This document shows positions 23,387-32,807 of a stretch of DNA of 64,000 bases, piece after piece. Where the stretch lies: NCBI GenBank assembly GCA_035308025.1, contig DATGHL010000017.1, forward strand, positions 1 through 64,000. Direction: 5' to 3'. Below the pieces are notes generated by a model. That model did not search any database and was not told the origin of the DNA. It saw nothing but the letters and a program-made list of their open reading frames with translations. The translations under genes were made by a program, and so were the position numbers. How positions within the stretch are numbered: position 1 is the first letter of the stretch; every line of letters begins with the position of its first letter. Origin of the DNA: Candidatus Binataceae bacterium. GTDB lineage: Bacteria; Desulfobacterota; Binatia; Binatales; Binataceae.

Positions 23387-24600
23387 TGGGTGCGCAGGCG
23401 CTGGCGGGCGTGAAAGTGCTCGACTTCATGTGGGTGCTGGCTGGGCCCGGAATCACGCGCAGCATGGCCGACTACGGCGCGACCGTGGTGCGGATCGAAG
23501 CGACCACGCGCACCGATCCAATCCGCACGGTGGGCCCCTTCCAGCGCGACCTGGTCGCGCCCGAGAGCTCGGCGCTGTGGTGGAACAACAACGCGGGCAA
23601 GTACGGGATGACGCTGGACATGAGCAAACCGGAGGCGCGGACGATCGTGCTCGATCTGGTGCGCTGGGCAGATATCGTGGCCGAGGCCTTTTCGCCCAAG
23701 GCGATGCGGGCGTGGGGGCTGGACTACGAATCGCTCCGCGCCATCAAGCCCGACATCATCATGCTGAGTAGCTGCCTGATGGGGCAGAGCGGGCCGCTGG
23801 CGCGCTTTGCCGGCTTCGGCAATCTGGCGGCGGCGATGTGCGGCTTCTATAATCTGGTGGGCTGGCCGGATCGCACGCCGTCGGGACCGTTCAGCGCGTA
23901 TACGGATTACATCGCGCCGCGCTTCGGGCTGGCCGCCGTGATGGCTGCGCTGATTCATCGACGGCGGACGGGGGAAGGTCAATATATCGATCAGGCGCAG
24001 GCGGAGTCGGCCTTGCAGTTTCTGGCAGTTCCGATCATCGATAATGCGGCGAACGGCCACAGCTATCCGCCGGTCGGGAACGAGGATCTCTATCACGCGC
24101 CGCACGGGGTCTATCCGGCCGCTGGGGAGGATCGCTGGATCGCGATCGCATGCCGCAGCGAGGCTCATTGGCGGGCGCTGCGCGAAGAAATCGGCAGGAC
24201 CGAGCTGCAAGCGGATGGGCGTTTTCGCACTCTGGCCGAACGGCGGCAGAATCGCGTTGTGCTGGACATGATGATCGGCGAGTGGACGCGCAATTATACG
24301 GCGGAAACGCTCGAGCGGCGCTTGCAGGAGGCCGGCGTGCCGGCTCATACAGTGCAGAACGCCGCCGACCTCGCGATCGATCCGCAACTGGCTCATCGCG
24401 GGCATTTCGTCGATCCGCCGCACGCGACTGCGGAGCACGCGTGGGTTGAGAACTCGCGCTTCAAGCTGTCGCGGACGCCCGCGCAAATCGCGCGCAACGC
24501 GCCGACCCTGGGTCAGCATAATCAGTACGTACTTGAACAGATCCTCGGCTATAGCGAGGATCGGATTGCCGGGTTAGTCGCGGATGGCGCTTTGGGCTAG
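23386..24600 (+). CDS. CaiB/BaiF family III CoA-transferase, catalytic subunit (404 aa)
   Basis: Begins GVKVLDFMWVLAGPGITRSM and has the family segments NNNAGKYGMTLDMSKPEA and RRTGEGQYIDQAQAES. Asp174 (SAYTDYIAP), 22 residues before the GEGQ motif, fits the catalytic Asp that forms the acyl anhydride. It overlaps the preceding paralogue by one base (taATG). The pair likely moves CoA between a dicarboxylic acid and another acyl-CoA, in the degradation of an aromatic, terpenoid or hydrocarbon compound; the substrate cannot be read from the sequence. Confidence 0.8.
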   Translation: MGAQALAGVKVLDFMWVLAGPGITRSMADYGATVVRIEATTRTDPIRTVGPFQRDLVAPESSALWWNNNAGKYGMTLDMSKPEARTIVLDLVRWADIVAEAFSPKAMRAWGLDYESLRAIKPDIIMLSSCLMGQSGPLARFAGFGNLAAAMCGFYNLVGWPDRTPSGPFSAYTDYIAPRFGLAAVMAALIHRRRTGEGQYIDQAQAESALQFLAVPIIDNAANGHSYPPVGNEDLYHAPHGVYPAAGEDRWIAIACRSEAHWRALREEIGRTELQADGRFRTLAERRQNRVVLDMMIGEWTRNYTAETLERRLQEAGVPAHTVQNAADLAIDPQLAHRGHFVDPPHATAEHAWVENSRFKLSRTPAQIARNAPTLGQHNQYVLEQILGYSEDRIAGLVADGALG

Positions 24601-24737
24601 AGTCGGGCTGAAATCGTTCGGTTGATACCGCACAATCAGGCTAGCCTTACAGCAAAACAGCAGGAACAATAGTTACTAAGCAATAAGGAGCTGACGCGGC
24701 CAGTGATGTGCCTCTTCGCTCGCGTATACATTAAAAA

Positions 24738-25634
24738 GTGAGGAGCACGGTTTTTTGGCGACGATCTGTTGGCGGAAGCGCGCTGCTGAGCGTGTGGCTA
24801 CTACTACTCGCCTGGTCATTTCAGCTCATGACGGGAGTCGCGCGGGCACAAGCGGCGAAACCTGCGACGGCGTCGGCCGCCGGGTCGGTCACGGCAATCC
24901 AGGGCAAAGTCGCGATTTCGCGCGGCAGCAATCAGTTCGCGGCGCTCTACGGGACGCCAGTGCAGGTAGGCGATCAGGTGACGACGGCGCCGGGCAGCCA
25001 GGTGACGATCACGCTCGATGACGGCACGCAGCTCGAACTGGCTGAGTCGAGCACTCTGATGATAATAGCGAATCGGCTGAACGCGAGCGGCCAGCGCGCC
25101 CAAACGAGCGTCGATCTGCTCGGGGGGCTACTGCACTCGCTGGTGCGCTTCGCACCCGGCAACGCGCCCAACTATGAAGTACATACGCCGAACGCGGTCG
25201 CCGCGGCGCGCGGCACCAATTACGATACCGAATACACCACAGGCACACCGCGCAAGGAGAATCCGGGCTGTCTCCAGTTTACGGACATCGCGGTTTTCGA
25301 GGGTTCAGTCGCGGTGTCGAATCCGACCAGCTCAAACAAGTCGGAGGTGCGCCTGACGCGCGGGCTTAAGGACTCGGTCCCGTGCGTTCTGGCGCCAACG
25401 GCAGGCGTCGCGATCGGCACGAGTGCGGGGGCGGCGGGCAGCGCGGGTGGCGCCGGTGGCGCCAGCGCAGGAGCGGCCGCAGGCGGAATCAGCAGCGCCG
25501 TGATCGTCGGCGGAGTCGCGGTCGCGGGCGTCACCGGGGGAGTGATCGGCGGGGTCGCCGGCGCCGGCGGATTCGGTAATGGCGGCGGCAGTAATGCAAC
25601 GCCGACGCCGGCGCCAATCAGTCCGTCGCAGTAG
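24738..25634 (+). CDS. FecR-domain secreted protein (298 aa)
   Basis: A long signal peptide (LLSVWLLLLAWSFQLMTG, cut near ARAQA) is followed by a FecR-like domain: VTAIQGKVAISRGSNQFAAL, DQVTTAPGSQVTITLDDGT and NAVAAARGTNYDTEY. The last 80 residues are Ala/Gly-rich, low-complexity (GGVAVAGVTGGVIGGVAG) with a short TPTPAP tail. In FecR proteins this domain relays signals, but free secreted versions are common with unknown role. Start is GTG 24738; no cognate sigma factor or receptor is nearby. The 137 bases upstream hold no gene. Confidence 0.7.
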   Translation: MRSTVFWRRSVGGSALLSVWLLLLAWSFQLMTGVARAQAAKPATASAAGSVTAIQGKVAISRGSNQFAALYGTPVQVGDQVTTAPGSQVTITLDDGTQLELAESSTLMIIANRLNASGQRAQTSVDLLGGLLHSLVRFAPGNAPNYEVHTPNAVAAARGTNYDTEYTTGTPRKENPGCLQFTDIAVFEGSVAVSNPTSSNKSEVRLTRGLKDSVPCVLAPTAGVAIGTSAGAAGSAGGAGGASAGAAAGGISSAVIVGGVAVAGVTGGVIGGVAGAGGFGNGGGSNATPTPAPISPSQ

Positions 25635-25922
25635 TGCGGCGTGGGTGACACTCCGGTCGCGGAGTTTGGCCAAAGCAAAGACACAACTCTCTCTCGCCTC
25701 CATGGCGGACTCACGAGAGTTGGCGTACCTGAAAATCGGACATTTTCGGGGCTGGACTGAAACATCTCCAAATTGAGATGGCGTATTCCTGCTGAGGCGC
25801 TGCGCGAGCGCGGCTCAGCTCGGTTCGCGATAGAGCAGCCGTGGCGAAGTGGGAGGGCAGCAGGTTATTCGTACCGTTGCGGCGCGGCTTTTGCTGTCAT
25901 CGAGGAACCTGTGGGGGTATCG

Positions 25923-26300
25923 ATGAAGTACCAAGTGATGGCGCGAGCGGCGCTGTTTGGATGGTTTTTTCTGGTGACCTCGAATTTCGGTGGGACACCG
26001 ATCAAGCTCGGCGATTACAACAGTCAGTATGGGTGCCGCGACTGGCTCGGCGGATGCCAGCAATGGATCGCCGGCGCGGGCGGCGCGTGCTCGACGGACT
26101 GCGGTTTCGACAGCGGCAAACTGCATGATGACTATGTGTATTTGTTCTATCCGGATTCCGGCGGCGTCGTAAAATCGAGCGGGTATGGCTCGCTGGCAAG
26201 CTGCGAGGGGGCGATTACTCAGTGGTGTCCGAGCGAGGTCACCGGCGTCGCGGGCAACTGCTCGGCGGACTGCTTCTACGAGGGGAATACTCACGAGTAA
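25923..26300 (+). CDS. Small secreted Cys-rich protein (125 aa)
   Basis: No family recognised. ATG 25923 is preferred over upstream in-frame starts because a signal peptide begins there (MARAALFGWFFLVTSNFG) and a GGGGG site precedes it. The mature part has eight Cys in a paired pattern (YGC, GGC, GAC, TDC, then ASC, QWC, GNC, ADC), consistent with four disulfides outside the cytoplasm, and two similar halves (GACSTDCGFD and GNCSADCFYE), suggesting an internal duplication. Lies between a FecR-type gene and a convergent large orphan. Confidence 0.55.
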   Translation: MKYQVMARAALFGWFFLVTSNFGGTPIKLGDYNSQYGCRDWLGGCQQWIAGAGGACSTDCGFDSGKLHDDYVYLFYPDSGGVVKSSGYGSLASCEGAITQWCPSEVTGVAGNCSADCFYEGNTHE

Positions 26301-26328
26301 CTTGCGCCGCGCGCCTTGCGCCGCTGCG

Positions 26329-28563
26329 CTAGTGCGCCGGCGCGGGACTGAGGAAGTTCGCGATCTTGTGATCGGCGTCTTCACTCGACATCGCGGTGAG
26401 TTGCGGGGGCGCCCCGACGTAGGCTTCGGGACCGGTGGTGTGCAAACAATCGAGTAGCTTCATGCGGTCGGAAACAGTCGATAGATTGCCGGTCGCAGCT
26501 TGATCCGGGTTAGCGCACTGGCGCACCGATTCCGCAATCAGCGGATAGACCAAGCCCATAACGCCGAATTTGTCCAACTCCGCCGACGGCGGCGACCCCG
26601 GCTGCGCGAACCGACAGAGGTCGTGGTCCGGAGCAGCCCCGAGCGGAATCCAGACGTTGTCCCAGTCGGCGATGCGCGGTGAGCTGGTTTTGCAGTTGCC
26701 TTCGTGGGAAAGAATCGCGGCCCAGCGCGCCGCGGCCTTCGCGAGCCACAGGAGCTCGTCGGGCGGTTCGTCTTCTTGCGCAAATTGGCGGATCGCGTCG
26801 GCGTAGGCATTTTTGGCTTGCGGCTCATTGCCGGCAGCATAGAAAGCGTCGCCCAGCATAACCTGCGGCTCCATCGCGGAAGCTGGTTCCAGGGGCGGCG
26901 GCATCGGCGAAGTCGCGGCGGCGTTTTCGAAGGCGACAACCGCAGAATCGAGTGAAGACTGGAAAATATATCTTAATGTCGGTGCAATTGCGCGACCCGG
27001 CGACCATCCAATCGCCTGCAAAAACTGTCTCTGCTGACCGTCGGGGAGTGCCTGGGCGCGGAGAGCGGCAGCCGCCATGTCCGTCCAGGCGCGGCCCTCG
27101 GCGAGGAAGAGTTGGCGCGGATGCTGATCGGTAGGCAGGTATAACTGGATAAGTCGCACCATTTGCCGAGAGACCAGGTACCGGCTCGGCAGGTCACTGT
27201 GAGCTGCCGTAACCCCGTGAATCCAGGAAAGCACGTAGACCACATTATGAATCGGGAGGTGATCTTTTTCGGGGGGCAGACGTTGCGGGATCCGATCGAT
27301 CAGACGGACTATTCGGGTGTAATCGATGGGCTGGACGTTAGCCTGAGACGTAGTCGCCGGATGCCAGCAGAGGAAGTCGCGCGAGTCGTCGTCCATCAGG
27401 CTGCTGAAAGCCTGGATGATGTCGCTTTGCAAGCCGATCGAGACAATCCGCAAATGTTCCTGATCGGACATCGCGCGGCGGGGAATATCTTTCAGGCTAT
27501 TCAGTGCGGCATTGGCCGCGCGAAAACCCGCGGCGCGCCGCTCCGGCGGTGTGCAGCGCGCGGTATCGACGTTGAACAACGCGAGGTTGGTCTGCACGAG
27601 CATCCGGCAGGTGTTGCTGAGGCCGCTTCGCGCGTCCATGCGCTCGAGGTCGGGCATAGCTTGCGGATCGCCGCGCTGAAACGCTGAACCATCGAAAATA
27701 ACTTCGCCCAGGCAATTGCTGTCCGGGGTATTGGGATGAGGACCGAAGACCGCGGCCGCCGCGCGGCTCTCGTCTAAAACAGCCTTATCGAAGAAGATGG
27801 TCCACAGTGGTTCATTCAGAAAGAAATCACTGGCGAGCAGCGGGTCGGCCTGCAGGAGCACCGTTTTCGAGGTCTGTTCGAGCGCCTCGCGCAGACCGCG
27901 CCGCAGGCCGGCGCCGGCGCTTGGGAGTGGATACGAGAGCGACTGAGTATTCGTCGGGCCTTGCGACTTGACGAACAGGGTCAAGGATTCGCGCGGCGCA
28001 GAGGGCGTCGCCGCGGCGGCGCACGGCGCCGGCGAACAGCTAATGCCGATCTGCACGACGAATTCCGGCGGAATCCCCAGAATGTTTCGCACCAGCCCGG
28101 TGATGTCGCCGGTAGAGATGTCGAGGCCGAACGGCTTGAAGGAAACCGCGTCGGGCGTGTTCGTGCCGAGCACGTTCTCGAAGGCCTGCGACTTCACGAT
28201 TTCGTTAACCCCGGTGATCTTGGCGTTGACGTCATCCACCAGCACCGAGGGCAGATCGAATTCGATGGCGTGATCAAGCAGGAGCTTTTCGGCTTGCGGA
28301 TCGATCGCGACGGTGATCCGTCGATGACGCAGGTCGCGCCAGACGGCGACCGTCGAAACGATGATGAGGGCGGCGCCGGCGAGAAATAAAAGGATGGTTT
28401 TGACCAGGGCATAGGCCGCGTCGGCCCAGTTTTTTGCTCTTTCGGCGCGGCTGTCGGGGTGGGGCTTTGGGGCTGAGCCCGCAGGCTGGTGGTCAGCGCG
28501 GGGCTTGGGGACCGACGGCTCCGCTGATGGTTGCGCATTCGGCTCGTCGGTGTCGGGCGTCAC
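26329..28563 (-). CDS. Large membrane-anchored orphan protein (~744 aa)
   Basis: No family recognised. A Pro-rich cytoplasmic N-terminus leads to one membrane helix (VKTILLFLAGAALIIVSTVA), then about 650 residues outside. The C-terminal 250 residues are Ala-rich helical hairpins of TPR type (GDAFYAAGNEPQAKNAYADA). Residues after the membrane helix are mixed and have scattered Cys. GTG 28563, just after the stop of the upstream efflux gene, is the likely start; a TTG at 28635 would overlap that gene by 59 bases. Probably co-transcribed with the efflux pump, though a functional link is not evident. Confidence 0.55.
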   Translation of the reverse strand: MTPDTDEPNAQPSAEPSVPKPRADHQPAGSAPKPHPDSRAERAKNWADAAYALVKTILLFLAGAALIIVSTVAVWRDLRHRRITVAIDPQAEKLLLDHAIEFDLPSVLVDDVNAKITGVNEIVKSQAFENVLGTNTPDAVSFKPFGLDISTGDITGLVRNILGIPPEFVVQIGISCSPAPCAAAATPSAPRESLTLFVKSQGPTNTQSLSYPLPSAGAGLRRGLREALEQTSKTVLLQADPLLASDFFLNEPLWTIFFDKAVLDESRAAAAVFGPHPNTPDSNCLGEVIFDGSAFQRGDPQAMPDLERMDARSGLSNTCRMLVQTNLALFNVDTARCTPPERRAAGFRAANAALNSLKDIPRRAMSDQEHLRIVSIGLQSDIIQAFSSLMDDDSRDFLCWHPATTSQANVQPIDYTRIVRLIDRIPQRLPPEKDHLPIHNVVYVLSWIHGVTAAHSDLPSRYLVSRQMVRLIQLYLPTDQHPRQLFLAEGRAWTDMAAAALRAQALPDGQQRQFLQAIGWSPGRAIAPTLRYIFQSSLDSAVVAFENAAATSPMPPPLEPASAMEPQVMLGDAFYAAGNEPQAKNAYADAIRQFAQEDEPPDELLWLAKAAARWAAILSHEGNCKTSSPRIADWDNVWIPLGAAPDHDLCRFAQPGSPPSAELDKFGVMGLVYPLIAESVRQCANPDQAATGNLSTVSDRMKLLDCLHTTGPEAYVGAPPQLTAMSSEDADHKIANFLSPAPAH

Positions 28564-28576
28564 AGCAGGGACCGCT

Positions 28577-30178
28577 TTAATGGGCGCCGGCGGGGGGGCG
28601 GCCTTTGGCGCGCGGCAGCAGAAGACAGAGCGCAATCGCGAAGATCATTACGACGCTGAGCGAATGGTAAATGTTGTTCAGCGAGAGCATCGTCGCCTGA
28701 CTCTGGACGCTGCCGTAGAGCATCTGCAGGCCCTGTTTCTGTCCGGTAACGAGTTCGTTCAAGTAGTTGAAGTGGCGGGCACCGCTCGGCGGGGTCATAC
28801 CGAGGCGCCAGGCGTCGAAGGCGGTGATGTGATCGACCAGGAGGCTCTGCTGAATCTGCTCCTTGCGCACCAGCAAGGTGGTTAATACGGAAGTGCCGAT
28901 AGAACCGCCGATATTGCGGGTCATTGAATAGAGGCTGGCGGCGTAGCCCATCTGCTCGCGCGAGATGGAGCCGAGCGCCGCGGCCGAGAGATTGGGGAAG
29001 ACCAGCCCCATGCCGACCCCCTGGATCAGCGTGGGCCGGATGAAATTGCCCATCGCCATGCTGAGGTCGAGATCGCCGAGCATCCAGGTGGAGACGCCCA
29101 TGAGGAAGAAGCCGAAGGCGACCAGCGGACGGGTGTCGTAGCCGCGGCGCGCGATCCCGCCGAGCAGAAACATCGCGGCCATAACGCCGAGGCCGCGCGG
29201 CGCCATCGCGAGGCCGGCCTTCCACGCGGTGTAGCCGAGCAGGTCCTGCAGAAAGACCGGGTTGAGAATCTGCACGCCGTAGGCGGTGAAGGTGAGCAGG
29301 ATCAGCAGGACGGTCGGGACGGTGAAGTTGCGATTTTTGAGAATGCGCACCTGCACGATCGGTTCGGGGGTAACCCATTCGTGGTAGATGAAAATCAGGA
29401 AGGCGCTGCCGGCGATCAGGCTGAAATACCAGACCCAGGCGGTGGCGAACCAGTCGGCGCGTTCGCCGCGATCCATCACGATCTCGCCGAGGCCCAGCGC
29501 GAGCACCAGGCAGACTATGCCAAGCCAATCGGCGCGCCCCTTGCCTTTGAGTTGGCGCAGATAACCGGGGTCATGGACGAAGGTCGAAACCATGAAGGCC
29601 GCCGCGATGCCGATCGGCACGTTGATATAAAAATTCCAGCGCCAGTTAAAATTGTCCGTGATGTAGCCGCCGACCGTCGGACCCATGATTGGCGCGACCA
29701 TCAGCCCGAGGCCCCACACCGCCATCGCCAGCGTCTGCTCGTTGGGCGGAAAGGTCTCCATCAGGATGGCCTGGGAGAGCGGTTGCAGGGCCGCGCCGGC
29801 GATCCCCTGCAGGAAGCGGAAGGCGACCATCTGGTTGAGCGACTGCGCCGCGCCACACATCGCCGAGGAGATGACGAAGGCCGTGATCGAGATGATGAAG
29901 TAGCGTTTGCGGCCGAACTGTCCTGCGATCCATCCGGTCGTCGGAATCATGATGCCGGCGGCAACCAGATAAGTGGTGACGACCCAGGTGACTTCGTCGA
30001 TGGTGGCGGAAAAACTGCCCTGCATGTGCGGCAGTGCGACGTTGACGATTGAGCTGTCGAGAACTTCGAGCGCGGTGCAGAGGATCACCGAGATGGCAAT
30101 GATCCACTTGTGGGAAACTTCGGCGGGCGCGGCTGGTACGGATTGCGCAAGCGCGGCGGCGGTACCCTCAGGCTCCAT
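28577..30178 (-). CDS. DHA2-type (EmrB/QacA) drug efflux MFS transporter (533 aa)
   Basis: Fourteen-helix major facilitator of the EmrB family. It has LEVLDSSIVNVALPHMQGSF in helix 1, motif A GQFGRKRYF, the antiporter motif C GPTVGGYI, and NWRWNFYINVPIG between helices 5 and 6. It should export hydrophobic drugs or metabolites by proton antiport. EmrB pumps normally pair with a membrane-fusion protein (EmrA) and outer-membrane channel; none is next to it. It lies between a formyltransferase gene and a membrane-anchored orphan on the same strand. Confidence 0.85.
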   Translation of the reverse strand: MEPEGTAAALAQSVPAAPAEVSHKWIIAISVILCTALEVLDSSIVNVALPHMQGSFSATIDEVTWVVTTYLVAAGIMIPTTGWIAGQFGRKRYFIISITAFVISSAMCGAAQSLNQMVAFRFLQGIAGAALQPLSQAILMETFPPNEQTLAMAVWGLGLMVAPIMGPTVGGYITDNFNWRWNFYINVPIGIAAAFMVSTFVHDPGYLRQLKGKGRADWLGIVCLVLALGLGEIVMDRGERADWFATAWVWYFSLIAGSAFLIFIYHEWVTPEPIVQVRILKNRNFTVPTVLLILLTFTAYGVQILNPVFLQDLLGYTAWKAGLAMAPRGLGVMAAMFLLGGIARRGYDTRPLVAFGFFLMGVSTWMLGDLDLSMAMGNFIRPTLIQGVGMGLVFPNLSAAALGSISREQMGYAASLYSMTRNIGGSIGTSVLTTLLVRKEQIQQSLLVDHITAFDAWRLGMTPPSGARHFNYLNELVTGQKQGLQMLYGSVQSQATMLSLNNIYHSLSVVMIFAIALCLLLPRAKGRPPAGAH

Positions 30179-30210
30179 CGCTGATTTTTATGAAGCGTCA
30201 GCCGCCAGAC

Positions 30211-31131
30211 TCATTCGAGGCGTTGTCCGGGGCGCAGGACGGAGGCGGCGAGCTCGCTGGGCGCAATCTTTTTGGGACTCGGCTCGAGGCGGACGCGGCG
30301 GACGACCAGCGTCGCGCCGTTGAGGGCGACACGAAGTCCGTCGGCGTCAAGATCGAGGATCGTGCCGGCAGCCGCGGCTCCGGCACGCTCGGCTTCGAGA
30401 ACCGCGTCATATAGATGAAGCGGCTGGCCGGCGATCAGGGCGTAGGCGGCGGGCTGCGGATCACATCCGCGAATCAAGTTATGGACTTCGCGCGCCGGTC
30501 GCGAAAAATCGATGCGGGCATGCTCGTCGCGGCAGAGTGATTCGTAAGTGGCGCGGCTTTCATCCTGTTCGATGCGCGGTGGATCACCCGCCTCGACCAG
30601 TCTCAGCGCTTCATCGAGGGTCTCGATGCCGAGCGGAAAGAGCGTGTTGAAGTAGAGCGAGCCGGTGGTGTCGTTGGGGCCGATCGGAACGCGGCGCTGG
30701 AGCAGGAGTGGTCCGGTATCGATTCCACGATCGGGCCAGAACCATGAGATGCCGCTCTCGACGTCACCCTGAATCAGCGTCCAGTTGATCGCGCTGCCGC
30801 CGCGATGACGCGGCAGGAGCGAGGGATGGAAACAGATGGTCTTCAAGCGCGGCGCGAACAGGATGCGCTCTGGCACGATAATCGTGACAAAGGCCATCAC
30901 GCAGAGATCGGCGTTGAGCGCCTTGAAGTGCTCGAACGCGGCCTCCCCCTTGAACGACGCAGGCTGGCTGAAGGGCAGGCCAAGTTCCACGGCCTTGGCT
31001 TTGAGCGGGTCCGGGCGCGCGCCGGCAACATCCGGCGGCGCGAAGAGGTGGACAATCTCGTGGCCGCGGGCCTGCAGCACTGCGAGGGCCTTCTCGGCAA
31101 AAGTGGCCTGGCCAATCAGGACGACGCGCAA
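30211..31131 (-). CDS. Formyltransferase of the Fmt/10-formyl-THF hydrolase type (306 aa)
   Basis: Begins LRVVLIGQATFAEKALAVLQ and carries the catalytic region FHPSLLPRHRGGSAINWTLI with the His and the later Asp (RGIDTGPLL) of folate formyltransferases. A C-terminal Fmt domain follows from about residue 205. The SLLPRHRG form resembles the hydrolase half of 10-formyltetrahydrofolate dehydrogenase and ArnA more than tRNA-Met formyltransferase, so the acceptor is uncertain. TTG 31131 is chosen since AGGAGG lies seven bases upstream; the frame is also open to TTG 31173. Confidence 0.7.
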   Translation of the reverse strand: MRVVLIGQATFAEKALAVLQARGHEIVHLFAPPDVAGARPDPLKAKAVELGLPFSQPASFKGEAAFEHFKALNADLCVMAFVTIIVPERILFAPRLKTICFHPSLLPRHRGGSAINWTLIQGDVESGISWFWPDRGIDTGPLLLQRRVPIGPNDTTGSLYFNTLFPLGIETLDEALRLVEAGDPPRIEQDESRATYESLCRDEHARIDFSRPAREVHNLIRGCDPQPAAYALIAGQPLHLYDAVLEAERAGAAAAGTILDLDADGLRVALNGATLVVRRVRLEPSPKKIAPSELAASVLRPGQRLE

Positions 31132-31408
31132 GTTGAACCTCCTCCGGGCGGCTGGATGGGCCGAGGTTAGCAAAACTCGACGGGCAGTGCACGATTACCG
31201 TGGCGACGGGATTCGGCGGTGGCAAATCCTCCTGATTCGTCGTCGCGGCGGCCCGGTAAGATTTTCCGGCGCGCGCTTTTTGCACAGCCACAATATGGCG
31301 CGATTTTGTTCAATCGCCAGTAATTGAAAGGGTTGTGCGACTCGCTGGCTTGGGCGCGATCATTGCTCCCGTAAGCGGCAGCAAGACGCAACCAAAAGGT
31401 ATACTTAT

Positions 31409-31489
31409 ATGGGCTATGGAATCGCGTGGTTATTGGGAGTGCCAGTTTCTGTCTTAATTATCTGGTTTATCATTCGTCGAGTACTGTAG
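31409..31489 (+). CDS. Tiny single-pass membrane protein (26 aa)
   Basis: ATG 31409 opens a 26-codon frame whose sequence is a membrane helix with a basic end (WLLGVPVSVLIIWFIIRRVL). Positive charges at the C-terminus place that end in the cytoplasm. The 280 bases before it (31132-31408) hold no other gene. Followed 75 bases later by a DUF3309-like small membrane protein. Confidence 0.45.
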   Translation: MGYGIAWLLGVPVSVLIIWFIIRRVL

Positions 31490-31564
31490 CTGGGGATTCT
31501 TTTCGCTCGATCTAAGCTTTGGACAGCACCCATCGAGGACATTCACAACGCGAGGAGGTCGGCC

Positions 31565-31711
31565 ATGTCGCCAATACTTATCATCCTGATTCTACTTCTG
31601 ATTTTCGGCGGTGGAGGCGGCTATTATGCTTATGGCCTCGGCGGCGGAATAGGTATCGGCGGAATCATCCTGATTGTCCTGATCGTGATGCTGGTTACGG
31701 GTCGATTATAA
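31565..31711 (+). CDS. DUF3309-like small membrane protein (48 aa)
   Basis: An AGGAGG site precedes ATG 31565. The product is two hydrophobic helices (ILIILILLLIFGGGGG and GGIILIVLIVMLVTGRL) around a Gly/Tyr turn, matching the pattern of DUF3309 proteins (poly-Leu/Ile, Gly-rich turn, final GR-hydrophobic). Function unknown; often stress-related neighbours in soil bacteria. Confidence 0.6.
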   Translation: MSPILIILILLLIFGGGGGYYAYGLGGGIGIGGIILIVLIVMLVTGRL

Positions 31712-31777
31712 CGCAGGCAGCAGGCCGTTAGTTGAGCGCCGGCCGCTAAGTTTATTCGGCCGACGCTCCAGTGACGT

Positions 31778-32224
31778 TTAGCGGCGCTCAGCGCGGGTTT
31801 TTGCCGCCTTTTTAGCTGCCACTGATCGATCGTTGCTGGTGCGATCCGCGGCTGCTTGCCGTCCATGGATTGAGATTTTGGCCGACGAGAGCGCCGTCCT
31901 TGATTCCTTTTTTAGAGTTGCAGTACTGGCGTGCGCGCGCTTCGGTGCGGGTTTCTGCAATTTAGATGACGCTTGAGAATCAAGTTTTGCCTTTCTTCGG
32001 GTTTGCGGCGATGAGTTACGAGTGGCCGGCGGGGGTAATTTGATTCCGGCGCGCCGAGCCTTGGACAAGCCGATCGCAATTGCCTGCTTGGCGGATTTAG
32101 CTCCGTGCTTCCCCTCGCGGACATGCTCAATTTCTTCGCGGACGAACTCACCCGCTTGGGTTGACGGCGCTTTCCCCTCGCGGGCGTCCTTGCGTGCTCG
32201 CCGTAAAGTTTGTCGATCAGGCAT
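31778..32224 (-). CDS. DUF6496-like basic protein (148 aa)
   Basis: Residues 20-65 hold the conserved block of DUF6496 proteins (EFVREEIEHVREGKHGAKSA and KQAIAIGLSKARRAGIKLPP). The remainder is Lys/Ala/Ser-rich and histone-like, probably disordered and DNA-binding (VAAKKAAKTRAERR at the end). Such proteins are abundant in soil Proteobacteria and Acidobacteria and are suspected nucleoid or stress proteins; role unproven. Stands alone; 32225-32470 shows nothing further. Confidence 0.65.
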   Translation of the reverse strand: MPDRQTLRRARKDAREGKAPSTQAGEFVREEIEHVREGKHGAKSAKQAIAIGLSKARRAGIKLPPPATRNSSPQTRRKAKLDSQASSKLQKPAPKRAHASTATLKKESRTALSSAKISIHGRQAAADRTSNDRSVAAKKAAKTRAERR

Positions 32225-32470
32225 CTCACACCTCCTGTTGGTTTAAAGGAATCCTGGAAAATGATGATGCGAGCAATTGAGATGCCAGAGCGTCGCCTTG
32301 ATTTTCCGTCGATTCTTCACTCCAGTAATTGCGCTACCAGCAAAAAGGTGAGCCCCAACGTTCGATGCAGAGCCCGGATCCTAATCCGCTCGGACAGGCA
32401 CGGCGCTCAAATATGACAATGAGCTTTTAACTAGTTGAACGGCGCGGACCACATCAGCGCCTCTCGGCCG

Positions 32471-32791
32471 TTAAGCGGCGGCCATCGCCGCCAATTTCCC
32501 CAGGGCGGAAATTACCTGGGCAATCTGGTCGATGGCCGCGACGACTTTGGCTTCGTCGGCCTGCGCCTGCGTGACCGTCTGAGTCGCTGTTTGTACGCAG
32601 GCTACGGCGTCTTTGTATTCCTGTTGCGTCTGGTCGAGGACAGAGTCGGCCAGCGCGCCGAGTCTTACCGTCAGGTCATTAAACTGTTTGCCCAGTTGAG
32701 CTTGTTGGGTTGGATTTCGCGCCTGCTGATAGAGCTTCCATGTCTGATTGATCAGAGCAACGAGGATATCGTGGTCGGATAGATTCGGCAC
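32471..32791 (-). CDS. Helical hypothetical protein (106 aa)
   Basis: No family recognised. Entirely helical and Gln/Ala/Val-rich, with clear heptads (DQTQQEYKDAVACVQTATQT, QADEAKVVAAIDQIAQVISA), no signal peptide and one Cys. It ends 16 bases after the lipoprotein gene on the same strand, so the two are likely one transcript together with the membrane protein upstream. A coiled-coil role in a cell-envelope or cytoplasmic complex is possible. Confidence 0.5.
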   Translation of the reverse strand: MPNLSDHDILVALINQTWKLYQQARNPTQQAQLGKQFNDLTVRLGALADSVLDQTQQEYKDAVACVQTATQTVTQAQADEAKVVAAIDQIAQVISALGKLAAMAAA

Positions 32792-32807
32792 GGAGCGGCT
32801 CCTCTGA

